Positions 28,946 through 38,700 of a DNA stretch of 64,000 nucleotides are shown here, one piece after another (positions within the stretch are counted from its first letter, which is position 1; the number at the start of each line of letters is the position of its first letter). The notes below the pieces were generated by a model that saw nothing but the letters and a program-made list of their open reading frames with translations, searched no databases and was not told the origin of the DNA. The translations under genes and the position numbers were made by a program. This DNA is from Bactericera cockerelli. Lineage: Eukaryota; Arthropoda; Insecta; Hemiptera; Triozidae. The stretch lies in NCBI GenBank assembly GCA_024516035.1, contig CM044959.1, positions 12,278,872 to 12,342,871 of the forward strand, read 5' to 3'.

Positions 28946-30235
28946 GTAATTAAATCATTATTTTTTAATAAATCAATTAAATCATTAATTAAATTGTAAA
29001 TCCCATTTTAAAACATTATAATGTGAGATTTATGGACTTTTTAAAGTGTTTTAAAAGGGACTCGTTAGTCTACACCGGCAGTAGAACTACCGCCTGCGGT
29101 CTTGTAGTCAGTTTCTAAAAAAATATACTCACTGATTTTATTCTAATTGGATTTGAAATCTTGTACCAAAATTGGTCATAACAGAAAGATAAGTAGGGTC
29201 AGGTCAATTCATGAAATTGTATAGATTTTTCATTAAAACATATTTCCAAATAATGCTACTGATGTTTGTACAAAGATTGTTTAATTTTAGACTAGATTTG
29301 TGCGATTTGAATGGTGCCCCAAATGAAACATTTCTTGCAAATTAATTTTAACCAAGAACAAATAGAGATGACTAGAAAATAATTTTTTTGATATAAATTA
29401 AAAGGTAAAATAATAATAATGTACAAAAAGTTTGTAAGAAAGAGGTATGAAGTCCATCCACATAACATCTGATTTGTGAACCACTAAAATAAATAATTAA
29501 TTTAAAAAATAAAATTGGGCACCATTTCAATTTCACAACAAATATTTTAATCTGTGTAATGTTTAAAACTTTTCAATTGAACTAATTTTCATGTTTACCA
29601 TTTTTGTATAATTTTCTTCAATTCTAACCAAAGATTTATGTTTCCAGTAGCGTCATATACAGGGTGTGCCGACTTTTGTGTCACCCTGTATGTGAGTAGT
29701 AACGATAGAATAACGACGAAGTGTGATTCATGTTTGTTGTCTTTCACGAGACGTCACGCAAAGTGGGACAATTTTTCGTGAGGTCGAGTGTACATGTATT
29801 TATCTTTTAATAGCTATTTTATTGTCATGTTAATCTATTTTACCTATATATTTTTTCTGGAAGGCATTGTCAAGATTTGAAATTCAAAGTAAAATAATTA
29901 CGTACAATTTAAAAAAGAAAGAAAAAAAAAAAAAAAATGAAAACTAACAGGAAGTAAATGACGTTTTTGGAAACATTAATGATTTATCAACAACAACAAA
30001 AACTGCTGGGCCAAAAAGATTTATTTTTCAGACTATTAAGTCTGTGATTGTAATTACCTACGGAGTAGAGGCCAAGTAACATGATCATTAATGTGTACTT
30101 GGCCTGTAGATACCTTCAAAAGATATCGTTTTAAAAAAATAAAATAAAAAAGTGGAGAAACTAAAGGCGAGATTAAAACTAGCATCTTGGTTTTATGTTC
30201 AGTCATAATTAGGCAAGATATTTCCTGATTATTCT
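28946..30235. other. Intergenic, no gene seen
   Basis: AT-rich. At 29653-29691, ATACAGGGTG and TCACCCTGTAT face each other with only ~18 bp between them. This looks like both ends of a Tc1/mariner-type element after near-total internal deletion. Its left flank (TCTAACCAAAGA...CATATACAGG) also resembles 27108-27150. Confidence 0.45.
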
Positions 30236-30430
30236 GTCCGGTAGCTCATTGGTAAAGGCGGCACTCTGTGAATCCAGAGGTCGCGGGTTCGAAACCCAGC
30301 CGGGACATGACAAGTTTTCCCCCATTTGGAATTTTATCACTTAATAATACGTCTTGGCTTACTGCTGGAATAATGGGACTTAATAGTCCTAATCGGCCAG
30401 TATAAATAAGGCGATATTATTATTATTAGT
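30236..30430 (+). repeat. SINE-3 copy
   Basis: GTAGCTCATTGGTAAAGGCG head, GGGTTCGAAACCCAGC B-box, CAGTATAAATAAGGCGATAT end with (ATT)n. Confidence 0.82.
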
Positions 30431-30892
30431 CTTAATCGGATTTAATCAAGACAATGCCCCTAATGAATGTTTAATTTTACCGTGTGTTTTCGTAGGTGCA
30501 AGCAATTTTTTTCTGTATACCCGTGCCCAACGTATCACCAGCTCCGAGCATGGATAGAAAATAATTGGCATGAGTCTTCTTGGGATTGGGATCGAATCTC
30601 TCTGTGTTTGATATCCTGGTAGTTTACTCAGCGAATACACATAAAAAGCTTGTCACTAGGTCCTTATTTAGGAGATCCTTGTCATGAATATTCTTTCTTT
30701 ATTCATCATTGTAAGTGAATTCTTTTATTTCTAAATTCTTCACACCATTCTTTATTCCTAAATTGATCATTCTATGTGAGTATTTGTGAGTCTATGAGAT
30801 TAAAAAAAAAAAAAAAATCCCCCTGTTCTCTTTGATTACTCAGGGACTCTTTAGTCCAGTTCGGATAGTAGAAATAAAGTATAAAAGTATAT

Positions 30893-31112
30893 ACACTAGA
30901 AGTCAAGTGGTTAACGCGCTAGTCTAGTAATCCAGGTAGCGTAGGGATCCGTTGGTTTGAATCCTACCCAGTGCATAATTTTTTCTTCATTAATTTGAGT
31001 TTGTCACCACAAAATGATAAGACTCTGAGGGCTACTTGGTAGAAAATGCTTTAAGCATTAACCTCGCCTGGTAGTTACCTTTCACTAAAGTGTTGTTTAT
31101 TATTATTATACT
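30893..31112 (+). repeat. SINE-2 copy, full length
   Basis: ACTAGAAGTCAAGTGGTTAA (A-box region), GTTGGTTTGAATCCTACCCA (B-box), body AAGACTCTGAGGGCTACTTG and 3' end TACCTTTCACTAAAGTGTTG with (ATT)n. Confidence 0.8.
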
Positions 31113-31885
31113 TTGCTTGCATCTACGTCTGAATAACCCAGGCTGTCTCTGAGACATTTTTGATACTAGTGAACTCGAGAGATTAGGTTATGATATTTTA
31201 ATTTCTACCTACATAAAATGTTTATTTTCTTAACAATTTTACTAGTTGTATTATTATATTTTCTAATATTTGCTCCATTTTCTTTTAAATCGTAAATTAT
31301 TTTCAAAATCAACCTCAACTTTTTTTGTAACACGTCATACTCGTAAAACCCCTTGTATGACTCATTGTTCTAGTTTTTCTCTTCACTCATTTCCATTACG
31401 TGTAGGGCGTTTCTATTATTGTCTTAGAGATTCTCTTGGATCAGTGAACCTTATGTCGATAAGAATATCATTTTAACAAGGACAGAGACCGGAATCGTGT
31501 TGATTGAGTTGGCATAATGATTAAAAATTGTGTCGTCAATTTAATGAGTAAATTTCAGTCGTTAATTTAATCAGTGAATTTGCGTAATTATTCAATGAGT
31601 AAATTTGAGTTGTTATTTTAATTACTAAATTTGCGTGGTTATTTAACGATGCAATAACTACTTTTGTTTGTACAGCTCTTGTGTATAAAACATAAATGTA
31701 GCAAAGCAATCACTGTTCTGTTTTGAGAGTCTATAAGTATAAGGGCTGAACTATAAAACAGGATTACAACAAAGATAAGCTAAGCCTTCCCTGTCGGATT
31801 GTGATGATGCGCTGTGATTGGTTGAAACTCCAACTTGAGGGACAGTCTTCTTCTCTATTGAAATCCTATTTTATAATTCGGACCT
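31113..31885. other. Intergenic, no gene seen
   Basis: AT-rich. Imperfect repeats of TTTAATGAGTAAATTTGAGT-type text occur at about 31530-31640. No exon found. Confidence 0.4.
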
Positions 31886-31888
31886 TAA

Positions 31889-32009
31889 GGGCGAAATTAA
31901 TAGACAAATTCTATATCACAAGTCATTGCTAAGCGTCGGTTTTCCCTATCTTACACATCCGTGACTTAGCGCCACAGAAGTATTACAAAAGTGTCTATTA
32001 ATTCCGCCC
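31889..32009. mobile_element. Harbinger-like MITE, copy 2
   Basis: 121 bp, inverted ends GGGCGAAATTAATAGAC / GTCTATTAATTCCGCCC, TAA on both flanks. About 8 bp shorter than copy 1 inside. Confidence 0.75.
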
Positions 32010-32173
32010 TAAGAGTCGTATGCTACCCTCTTAATGTCCGTGGCCAAATTTTATTTCCTTTCTCCGATGAAATATAGGTACAACATTGAATGCAAAAATG
32101 CAAACATCATGCAAAAAATATGAAGAAATTACAAAGAGATAGTTTCAGCAACAAGATTATTATGTGATATACA

Positions 32174-33073
32174 AAAAAAACGCTTGCATACGAGTCTGCA
32201 ACCATTGGGACATTTTCATCTTTACTATTCAAGGTCCAAAACCCAACTGACCAAATTTCGTATTGTGCGCATGACACATACCTTCTCTCTTCTCTCCCTC
32301 TACAATTCAATACTTCGCCATTGTGCGCATGACACACACTTTCCCTCTTCTCTCCCTTTACAATTCAATATTTCGTTACATAATATCGTTACATAATATC
32401 GTTACATAATTTCGTCACATAATTTTGGTTATGTGCCAGAGCAAAGACATGAAAATGTCAAAATCATCAGTAGTCTTCTTTTTTCTGATCTATTTTTCAA
32501 TGGGAAAAATTATCCTATATATCTGAAATTACATTTTCTTAGAAATATGGATTTTGCGCGAAAGAAACCAAAAAAAAAAATCATTACGTCAGCAAAGTCT
32601 ACATTCTACATTCCAAAATCACCGAATATATTGATCATATAAGAAAACATGGTTTGGTGGAAGAGCTCACTCCAGTGAAAATCCTACCATTAAAAAGAAA
32701 GCCTTTAAAGAAACAATCCATTGAATTTTGCAGAGGAGTCGGTGAACTCATTGACGTGAAATTAAACCTAAAGGTAGATGCAAATACGAGCAGAGACTTT
32801 TGACATTTTCATGTCTTTGCTCTGGCACATAACCAAAATTATGTGACGAAATTATGTAACGAAATTATGTAACGAAATATTGAATTGTAAAGGGAGAGAA
32901 GAGGGAAAGTGTGTGTCATGCGCACAATGGCGAAGTATTGAATTGTAGAGGTAGAGAAGAGAGAAGGTATGTGTCATGCGCACAATACGAAATTTGGTCA
33001 GTTGGGTTTTGGACCTTGAATAGTAAAGATGAAAATGTCCCAATGGTTGCAGACTCGTATGCAAGCGTTTTTT
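32174..33073. mobile_element. Long inverted-repeat (fold-back) element
   Basis: Arm 32174-32463 is the near-exact inverse of 32798-33073. It includes TGTGCGCATGACACA blocks and three (CGTTACATAATAT) subrepeats. The 334-bp spacer has a frame at about 32650-32775 reading HGLVEELTPVKILPLKRKPL then KKQSIEFCRGVGELIDV. It does not look like random translation but I do not recognise it. No clear target duplication was found. Confidence 0.8.
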
Positions 33074-33074
33074 T

Positions 33075-33200
33075 AAACAAAAATTTAACATCGCTTTCAA
33101 CTGCATGGTCATATCAGTTGTCACCGTGGCAGAGTGAGTTAGCGCGCTAGGCATTGTACGCATGGTGACCTGGGTTCGATTCCAAGCGGGGCAGGAATTT
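33075..33200 (+). repeat. SINE-6 tail piece (minus) and tRNA-like SINE head
   Basis: 33085-33118 is the SINE-6 tail (CGCTTTCAACTGCATGGTCA). 33117-33195 has GTGGCAGAGTGAGTTAGCGC and GGGTTCGATTCCAAGC, another tRNA-like head; a related head lies at about 20975-21030. Confidence 0.5.
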
Positions 33201-33252
33201 TTTATCACAATCACTTCTCCAAAACTAAATGGAAGTTTTTCGAAATGATTAA

Positions 33253-33381
33253 GGGCGAAATTAATAGACAAAATCGATAACTTAAGACATTGCTTAGTAT
33301 CGGGTTTCCCTATCTTAGACAACACGCAATCTTAGGTTTACCGCCACAGAGGTATTACAGAAACGTCTATTAATTCCGCCC
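33253..33381. mobile_element. Harbinger-like MITE, copy 3
   Basis: 129 bp with the same ends as copies 1 and 2. The flanks are TAA on the left and TTA on the right, a one-base mismatch in the target duplication. Confidence 0.72.
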
Positions 33382-33894
33382 TTAGTAATGTGATGACCAG
33401 AACCTTTTTATATCGATCTCATCTCCAAAACTAAATGGAAGTTTTTCTAAATGGTTTAGTTTATATCACAACTTCTGAATGTACCCATATCTGCGGACAT
33501 TAGTGAGTCCTATTCAGAGACAGATAAAAAATTCTGTCTAGGTTAATGTAACTAGAACATGCAAAAATATTGACCATTTAAATCTTTTTCAATGATATTT
33601 TTTAAGTAGAAGAGATGTTTTATTTATGCATTTTGATGTTGAGAGTAGAATTATATATTTCATCAGAAAATCATTTACCTATTCATTAGAGATTTATAAT
33701 TTTTTTATATACTCAATATTTAAAATGAAATTAATGTAATAAAAAAATATTATACCATCTAATATCTAAACAAAATAAATTAATACAGAAACTCAATATT
33801 TAGCAATGTCTTTGATTATTTTCATCCAAATAGATAGAATAATTATTCTAAAATTAATAGATTTTTATGTTAATACTCAAAGGTTTGTTCTCAT
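33382..33894. other. Intergenic, no gene seen
   Basis: A piece of the preceding flank (ATCTCATCTCCAAAACTAAATGG-like, compare 33220-33235 and 33415-33440) is repeated on both sides of MITE copy 3. Otherwise plain AT-rich DNA. Confidence 0.45.
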
Positions 33895-34050
33895 AAGGTT
33901 TGGCCCAACCCAGGCTGGCTCAGGTTAATGTGGGTAGCAGGTTTGTGAATTTCCTGCGAATGGAGGATACCACCCCCGTCGTGATATGACCAATTGACCA
34001 TGCAGTTGAAAGCGACGTTAAAACCCAAATTAAAAAAAAAAAAATAGACC
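33895..34050 (+). repeat. SINE-6 copy with poly-A
   Basis: Core CAGGTTAATGTGGGTAGCAG, tail GTTGAAAGCGACGTTAAAAC followed by CCAAATT and poly-A. This is the best 3' end of the family here. Confidence 0.75.
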
Positions 34051-34324
34051 ATCTCAAAACTAAGTAGCAGTCAGATCATTATTATCAGATGCTCTTGGTA
34101 TAAACAGGAAACATATCAAATTTAGGAAACAGGAAATAATATTGACTTGTGTTTGTATAAAAATATACGAGAGGAAAAATTCGAGCCTTCACCATTCCTA
34201 CAACTGGCCTGTAGCACAGCTACGTGAAGTTGGCTGACCACCAAAAGCGATTTCGTTGCTACTTGGATGAACGTTTTGTCACATAGCTCTGTCACACTCT
34301 AACATTTATTTATTTTTTTTTTTA

Positions 34325-34442
34325 ACAGTTTATTAATTTGGGTATTTAACGGTCTAATCCCTGGAAACTCACAAACCAGCCACCCAAATTAAGCTCACCC
34401 GGCCTGGGTTGGTTCTGGAATAGCCAGCATCAGGAGGGTTCA
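34325..34442 (-). repeat. SINE-6 copy, minus strand
   Basis: ATTAATTTGGGTATTTAACG and AGCTCACCCGGCCTGGGTTG blocks; diverged. Confidence 0.6.
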
Positions 34443-34984
34443 AATTTAAAAAAAAAACCATTCGATTAATATGTAAATATGAAAGACAAAAAAAAAAAAA
34501 ATTGGTAAACCTGGTATATGAAATGCTTCCCTAATCCCCGGTTTTCAGATTGTATTTTGAGTTGTTTTTTCAAAAAACGATCGCAGGAAACTCATCCCGG
34601 TCATCAGACAGAATATCTACCCTGATTAGGGCACAGTTAAAACACTGTGAGTATTTATGAACAGAAAACGCCGTCCGAGCAATGTCACAAGCAGGATTTC
34701 CTGGCCAATGCCAATATTACTGGCCAATACTTGGCTTGAGACATTGCTTGGACAAAATTCTCTGTTATACGGTTGTTATGGTACTTAGAGGTAACTGAAA
34801 TGTGGTGTGTTACAGGCGAAATTTTTAAAAATAGAAGACTTTGGTTTTTTTTTTTTTAAAGATATTTAATAATGTATTTTCTTGCCTTTGGAAAAAAACA
34901 TCTAGACATTTTCATATATGTAATTGTGGGCATTTTCTGGACATTCCCAGATGTATGGACAATTGGACACCCTGCAAGGTTTTT

Positions 34985-35085
34985 AAGCCTAGCGCCGATG
35001 GCGAATGTTTTCTCTTTCCCTGACTGAAGTTACGCAACGCCCAGCGAGGTTAGAACATGGATGGGGGTCCTGCAATACCTAGAGA
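34985..35085 (+). repeat. 5S-rRNA-like sequence (possible SINE3-type head)
   Basis: GACTGAAGTTACGCAACGCC, GAGGTTAGAACATGGATGGG and GTCCTGCAATACC line up with the internal promoter and 3' half of 5S rRNA (AAGTTAAGCAACG, GGTCAGTACTTGGATGGG, CCTGGGAATACC). The 5' part (GCCTAGCGCC...GAATG) is weaker. Either a decayed 5S pseudogene or the head of a 5S-derived SINE3 element. Confidence 0.6.
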
Positions 35086-35219
35086 TGTTCAAGTGATATT
35101 TTACCAAGATACACAGTGGCATAAAAAAACAGGTCTTATGTACGACAGTTGAATGGGTAAATGTTACATACTTAACTACATCAGAACATCTAGCATGAAG
35201 ACAGTACACTAGTCCTATC

Positions 35220-35597
35220 TAGAGATGGGTAGGAGTAATTAATTACTTTACTCATGAAGTACCAGTTCTTATTATAGAGTAATCAATTACATGAAAAAGG
35301 TAATTGCATTAGAAAGCTTGGTTATGTTACTGCGTACTTCGTATTATAATGGTACAAGAACCAATTATTTTACTCGTACTCGTTAGATACCTAGATAGTA
35401 ACTGGGTTGTGCTCGTTTTGACTCGGCTAACTTCGTAAGTCGTACCTCTCCTCCTCTCTTATCCGAATCCATTTACATCTGCTCTCAGAACCTCAAAAAC
35501 CAAGTACAAAAGTAATTGGGTAAATTACTCGGTACTTTTATGCAATTGATTACTGAAGTACCAGTTCTACGAAATACTCGGTATTACCCATCTCTAG
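35220..35597. mobile_element. hAT-like MITE
   Basis: 378 bp, inverted ends TAGAGATGGGTA / TACCCATCTCTA, with further inverted similarity inward (GAGTAATTAATTAC..., AAGTACCAGTTCT). Candidate 8-bp flanks GTCCTATC / GTCTAATT are only partly alike, so the superfamily call rests on the end sequence. Confidence 0.62.
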
Positions 35598-35677
35598 TCT
35601 AATTTCTAGCACTTTATATTTACATTCATTTCCATAGTATTTACAATGTTGCTGGCGTCCTCAGCACAGAACCCGTT

Positions 35678-35768
35678 TCAGTGAACAATTTGTGATAGTG
35701 GTTCGGCTCGTAAACTTGTTAGGTCTAATCTTGAGTCCACAGCTTCGTCTAACTCTCCCACTACAACT
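35678..35768 (-). CDS. LSM8: LSM8 coding exon 4 (last)
   Basis: Acceptor TTGTTTCAG. Codes VVVGELDEAVDSRLDLTSLR and AEPLSQIVH, then stop at 35678-35680. Confidence 0.93.
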
Positions 35769-38700
35769 CTGAAACAATTGACACATAGTTGAAGTTCAAC
35801 TAATAGGCAGCATTGATGGATGACACATTTAATAATAAAAATAAAAAAAAATGGAATAACCATGTGCAATTTTACTTCCGAGAAATTTCTAATATTAGAA
35901 ATCGGAAGTATTGTGTTCGTTTTTGTAAAAAAATATTTTTTTGCTCCGATTTCAATTTTTTTCATATTTCTGGACGTTTCATAACCTCCTGAGCAAATTT
36001 GGTTTTGTGTCCGTCTGTCGGTCTGTCTGTTAAAACGATTCCTTGTAACGCGCAAATCTCGGAAACTACTCGACCGATTTGATGAAATTTTGCACACATC
36101 TAGGAGACATTCTGTAGATGGTCCCATTTTAAATTCATCGAATTCGTACTAGCGGCTCTGGGAGAAAGAGACCATGCGCCTGACCACTAACTTTTTACTT
36201 AAATGCATATATCTCGTGAACGGTACACCCGATTTTGATGAAATTTTGTATGTATATGCATATTATTGTTTTACACAGGCTTTTTATATTTTCTTTTTAA
36301 TTAATTATAATTTGACTCTGATATTTAAGAAAATCCGAAATTTTGGACAATAAAGTCAAAAAATAAGAACCACCACTTGCCAATACAGAATTTTTTGTAG
36401 AATAAAATGTAGAAAACGGTTTTCTACCATATAAAACAAATTTGAAGAAAATCAGTTTAGCCGTTTCGGAGATACAAGTAATTTAGTATAAAAACTCAAA
36501 ATTCGCACGTGGACACAATGTGAAACAATCACGAGGAAGTATTGTGTCCATAATTGGCAGTGTTTTTTTCTTTTCTTTTAAGATACACTTTCACGGCCTT
36601 CTTTATTTCATAGCTATGAATCAGGAGCTACAGTAGACGCTTGTGGTATGTGTTTTAGCCTGCCCATTCCATAATATGCATCCCTTCTGAAGGGCAAGAA
36701 GTGACACAATACTTCCCATTTAGGTGCTGGGTCAACACGAGCGCACCGGAAGGTATCCCTTACAAACAACTTTTACCAAAATTTGAATACATTTTTTTTG
36801 CCTGCACGGGGGTTGGAACCCGGAACCTTCCGCATGGCAAGCAAGTGCTTAACAATTTTACTTTTTTAATTAGAAATAATAATACTTCTTTAATGAGTCA
36901 TATTAGGTATGTAAAATATAATTAGGTTTTAGAAAAACAACAAAAATATTCTTAACTCAAGTTTATTGGTATTATAATATTTGAAACATTAGAGGCTTTA
37001 TGTCCTGTGAGAATAGGAAGTATCAAAGCCATCAAATAACAATATTTTTATTCTTATTGTTTGTGACAACCAGGACTTGAAAACTAAATCTCTAGACTTG
37101 GACTTTATGTTATTAATAATATTGCCTTTTTACACTGCCCAATTGGGATAAAAAGGTTCCATTATTCCAGCAGTAAGCCCAAGACATATTATTACGAGGT
37201 CAAAATCCCAAATGGAAAGATAATCATGCCCTGGCTTGGTTTTGGATCTGCAACTTCTGGATTACTAGACTGACTGAGTTACCAGGACAGACTTTATTAT
37301 CTATCAAGATATATTCTACTCACATATTGTCACCACGGATTATATGAAGTCCCAGTACAACCTGTTCCACCCCTGAGGTAGGACTGTAGACTCTCTCGTG
37401 ACTGTCATCCAGAATTACATTGATGGTCTGGTCAAAACCTTTCAGAGTACCCTGGAATAAATAAACGAAAAGTTAAGACTGATGTTAATCATGAGAAATA
37501 ATTGAGACATATGATGGATTTTAACACAGTCTGTTACCTAAGGAAATAATAAGACTATGGACTTGTCCCTCTGCAGGAAACTAACAAGAACAATCCCTTA
37601 AACAGCCTAGCTAGCTGGCCAATTCCTAAAGTGTTGAAACAGGTAAAGAAAGCTCAGTACTCAGATAAATTAAATAATACCAAAAAAAATTTATGGCCAT
37701 TAAGGTTCTAACTATAAAATTAAGAGGAGCACATGAAGGAAAATAATGGAAATTTTCTTCTTCTTTCACTTTGCCTTTTCCCAAACCTACTTTGGTTTGG
37801 CAGTCAAATTTACCCATGGTTGATCTTGTTTGGTTCTGGCAATCCTACTTATACATTTTGTGGATGCCCTTCTTTACACTGTTAAGGATGCTAATGATTT
37901 ATGTTATTGTATGTTGACCTGACCGGGCTGGTACTTTATTCCCTCATCATCAGTATCAGTTATATAAACAGAAAAGTGAGAAGTTGTACTAGATGTACAT
38001 GTATATCAGAACATACCTGGACAGCTGTTTCGAGCTTATTTGCTCTCATCAGCAGGTAATAGTTCTGAATATCCATGCCATCAACTAACCTCTCTATTTT
38101 TATCAGTATAAACAGAAAAGTGAGAAGTTGTACTAGATGTACATGAATATCAGAACATATCTGGACAGCTGTTTCGAGCTTATTTGCTCTCATCAGCAGG
38201 TAATAGTTCTGAATATCCATGCCATCAACTAACCTCTCTATTTTTATTAGTATAAACAGAAAAGCGTCATCGTGAACGATGGTAGCCAGACATTGGAGTA
38301 ATGACTCAGCACTTCTACCACTGTCTATACAAGGAGGCTAATAATTGACCAGGGCCCCCAGAACCGAGCCAATGCTGGTCTACTCCCTGTTTATAGTCCC
38401 CCACTGAGGGACTTTAAAACAGGGAGTAGACCCCCTGTTTAAAGTCCCTCAGTGAAATAAATTATTGACAAAGACAAAACAACAAATGATAGTGAGGTGA
38501 CTGGTGAGCCATTTTTCTTCTTCAATATTCATTAGTAAGGTAGGTTTTAAAATGTATTTCTTAAAACAAAAATGTATACTAACCACAAAGTTTCTTCCAT
38601 CTGCTGTAATAATTGAGACAACTCCTGAGTATTCAACTGTAGTTAAGAATAAACCAAACCAGAATGAAATTCAAACCAGCAAAAAGTTATATGTATTAAA

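Larger units (their letters stand above)
37945..38263 (-). mobile_element. 144-bp tandem hammerhead repeat (retrozyme-like)
   Basis: TATAAACAGAAAAG recurs at 37963, 38107 and 38251, an exact 144-bp period, giving about 2.2 units inside LSM8 intron 2 on the same strand as LSM8. The two full units differ at only a handful of positions. The array is bounded on the right by repeat D1. Tandem units carrying a hammerhead are the genomic form left by retrozyme or Penelope-like retroelements. Confidence 0.85.

Noticed and set aside
32107..33325. Reading frames of 70-157 codons in the fold-back element, identical on opposite strands
   Set aside because: They are produced by the inverted arms and contain no recognisable domain; only the spacer peptide was kept as a question.
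37960..38220. Tandem peptide [20 protein letters not shown] as a repeated protein domain
   Set aside because: The codons coincide with the hammerhead core and stems; structure of the RNA explains the conservation, and the frame has no gene context.
38625..38640. Alternative LSM8 exon 2 acceptor CTACAG
   Set aside because: It would insert extra residues (LEYSG-like) before the Sm1 motif; the ACTCAG acceptor gives the exact family length of 96.
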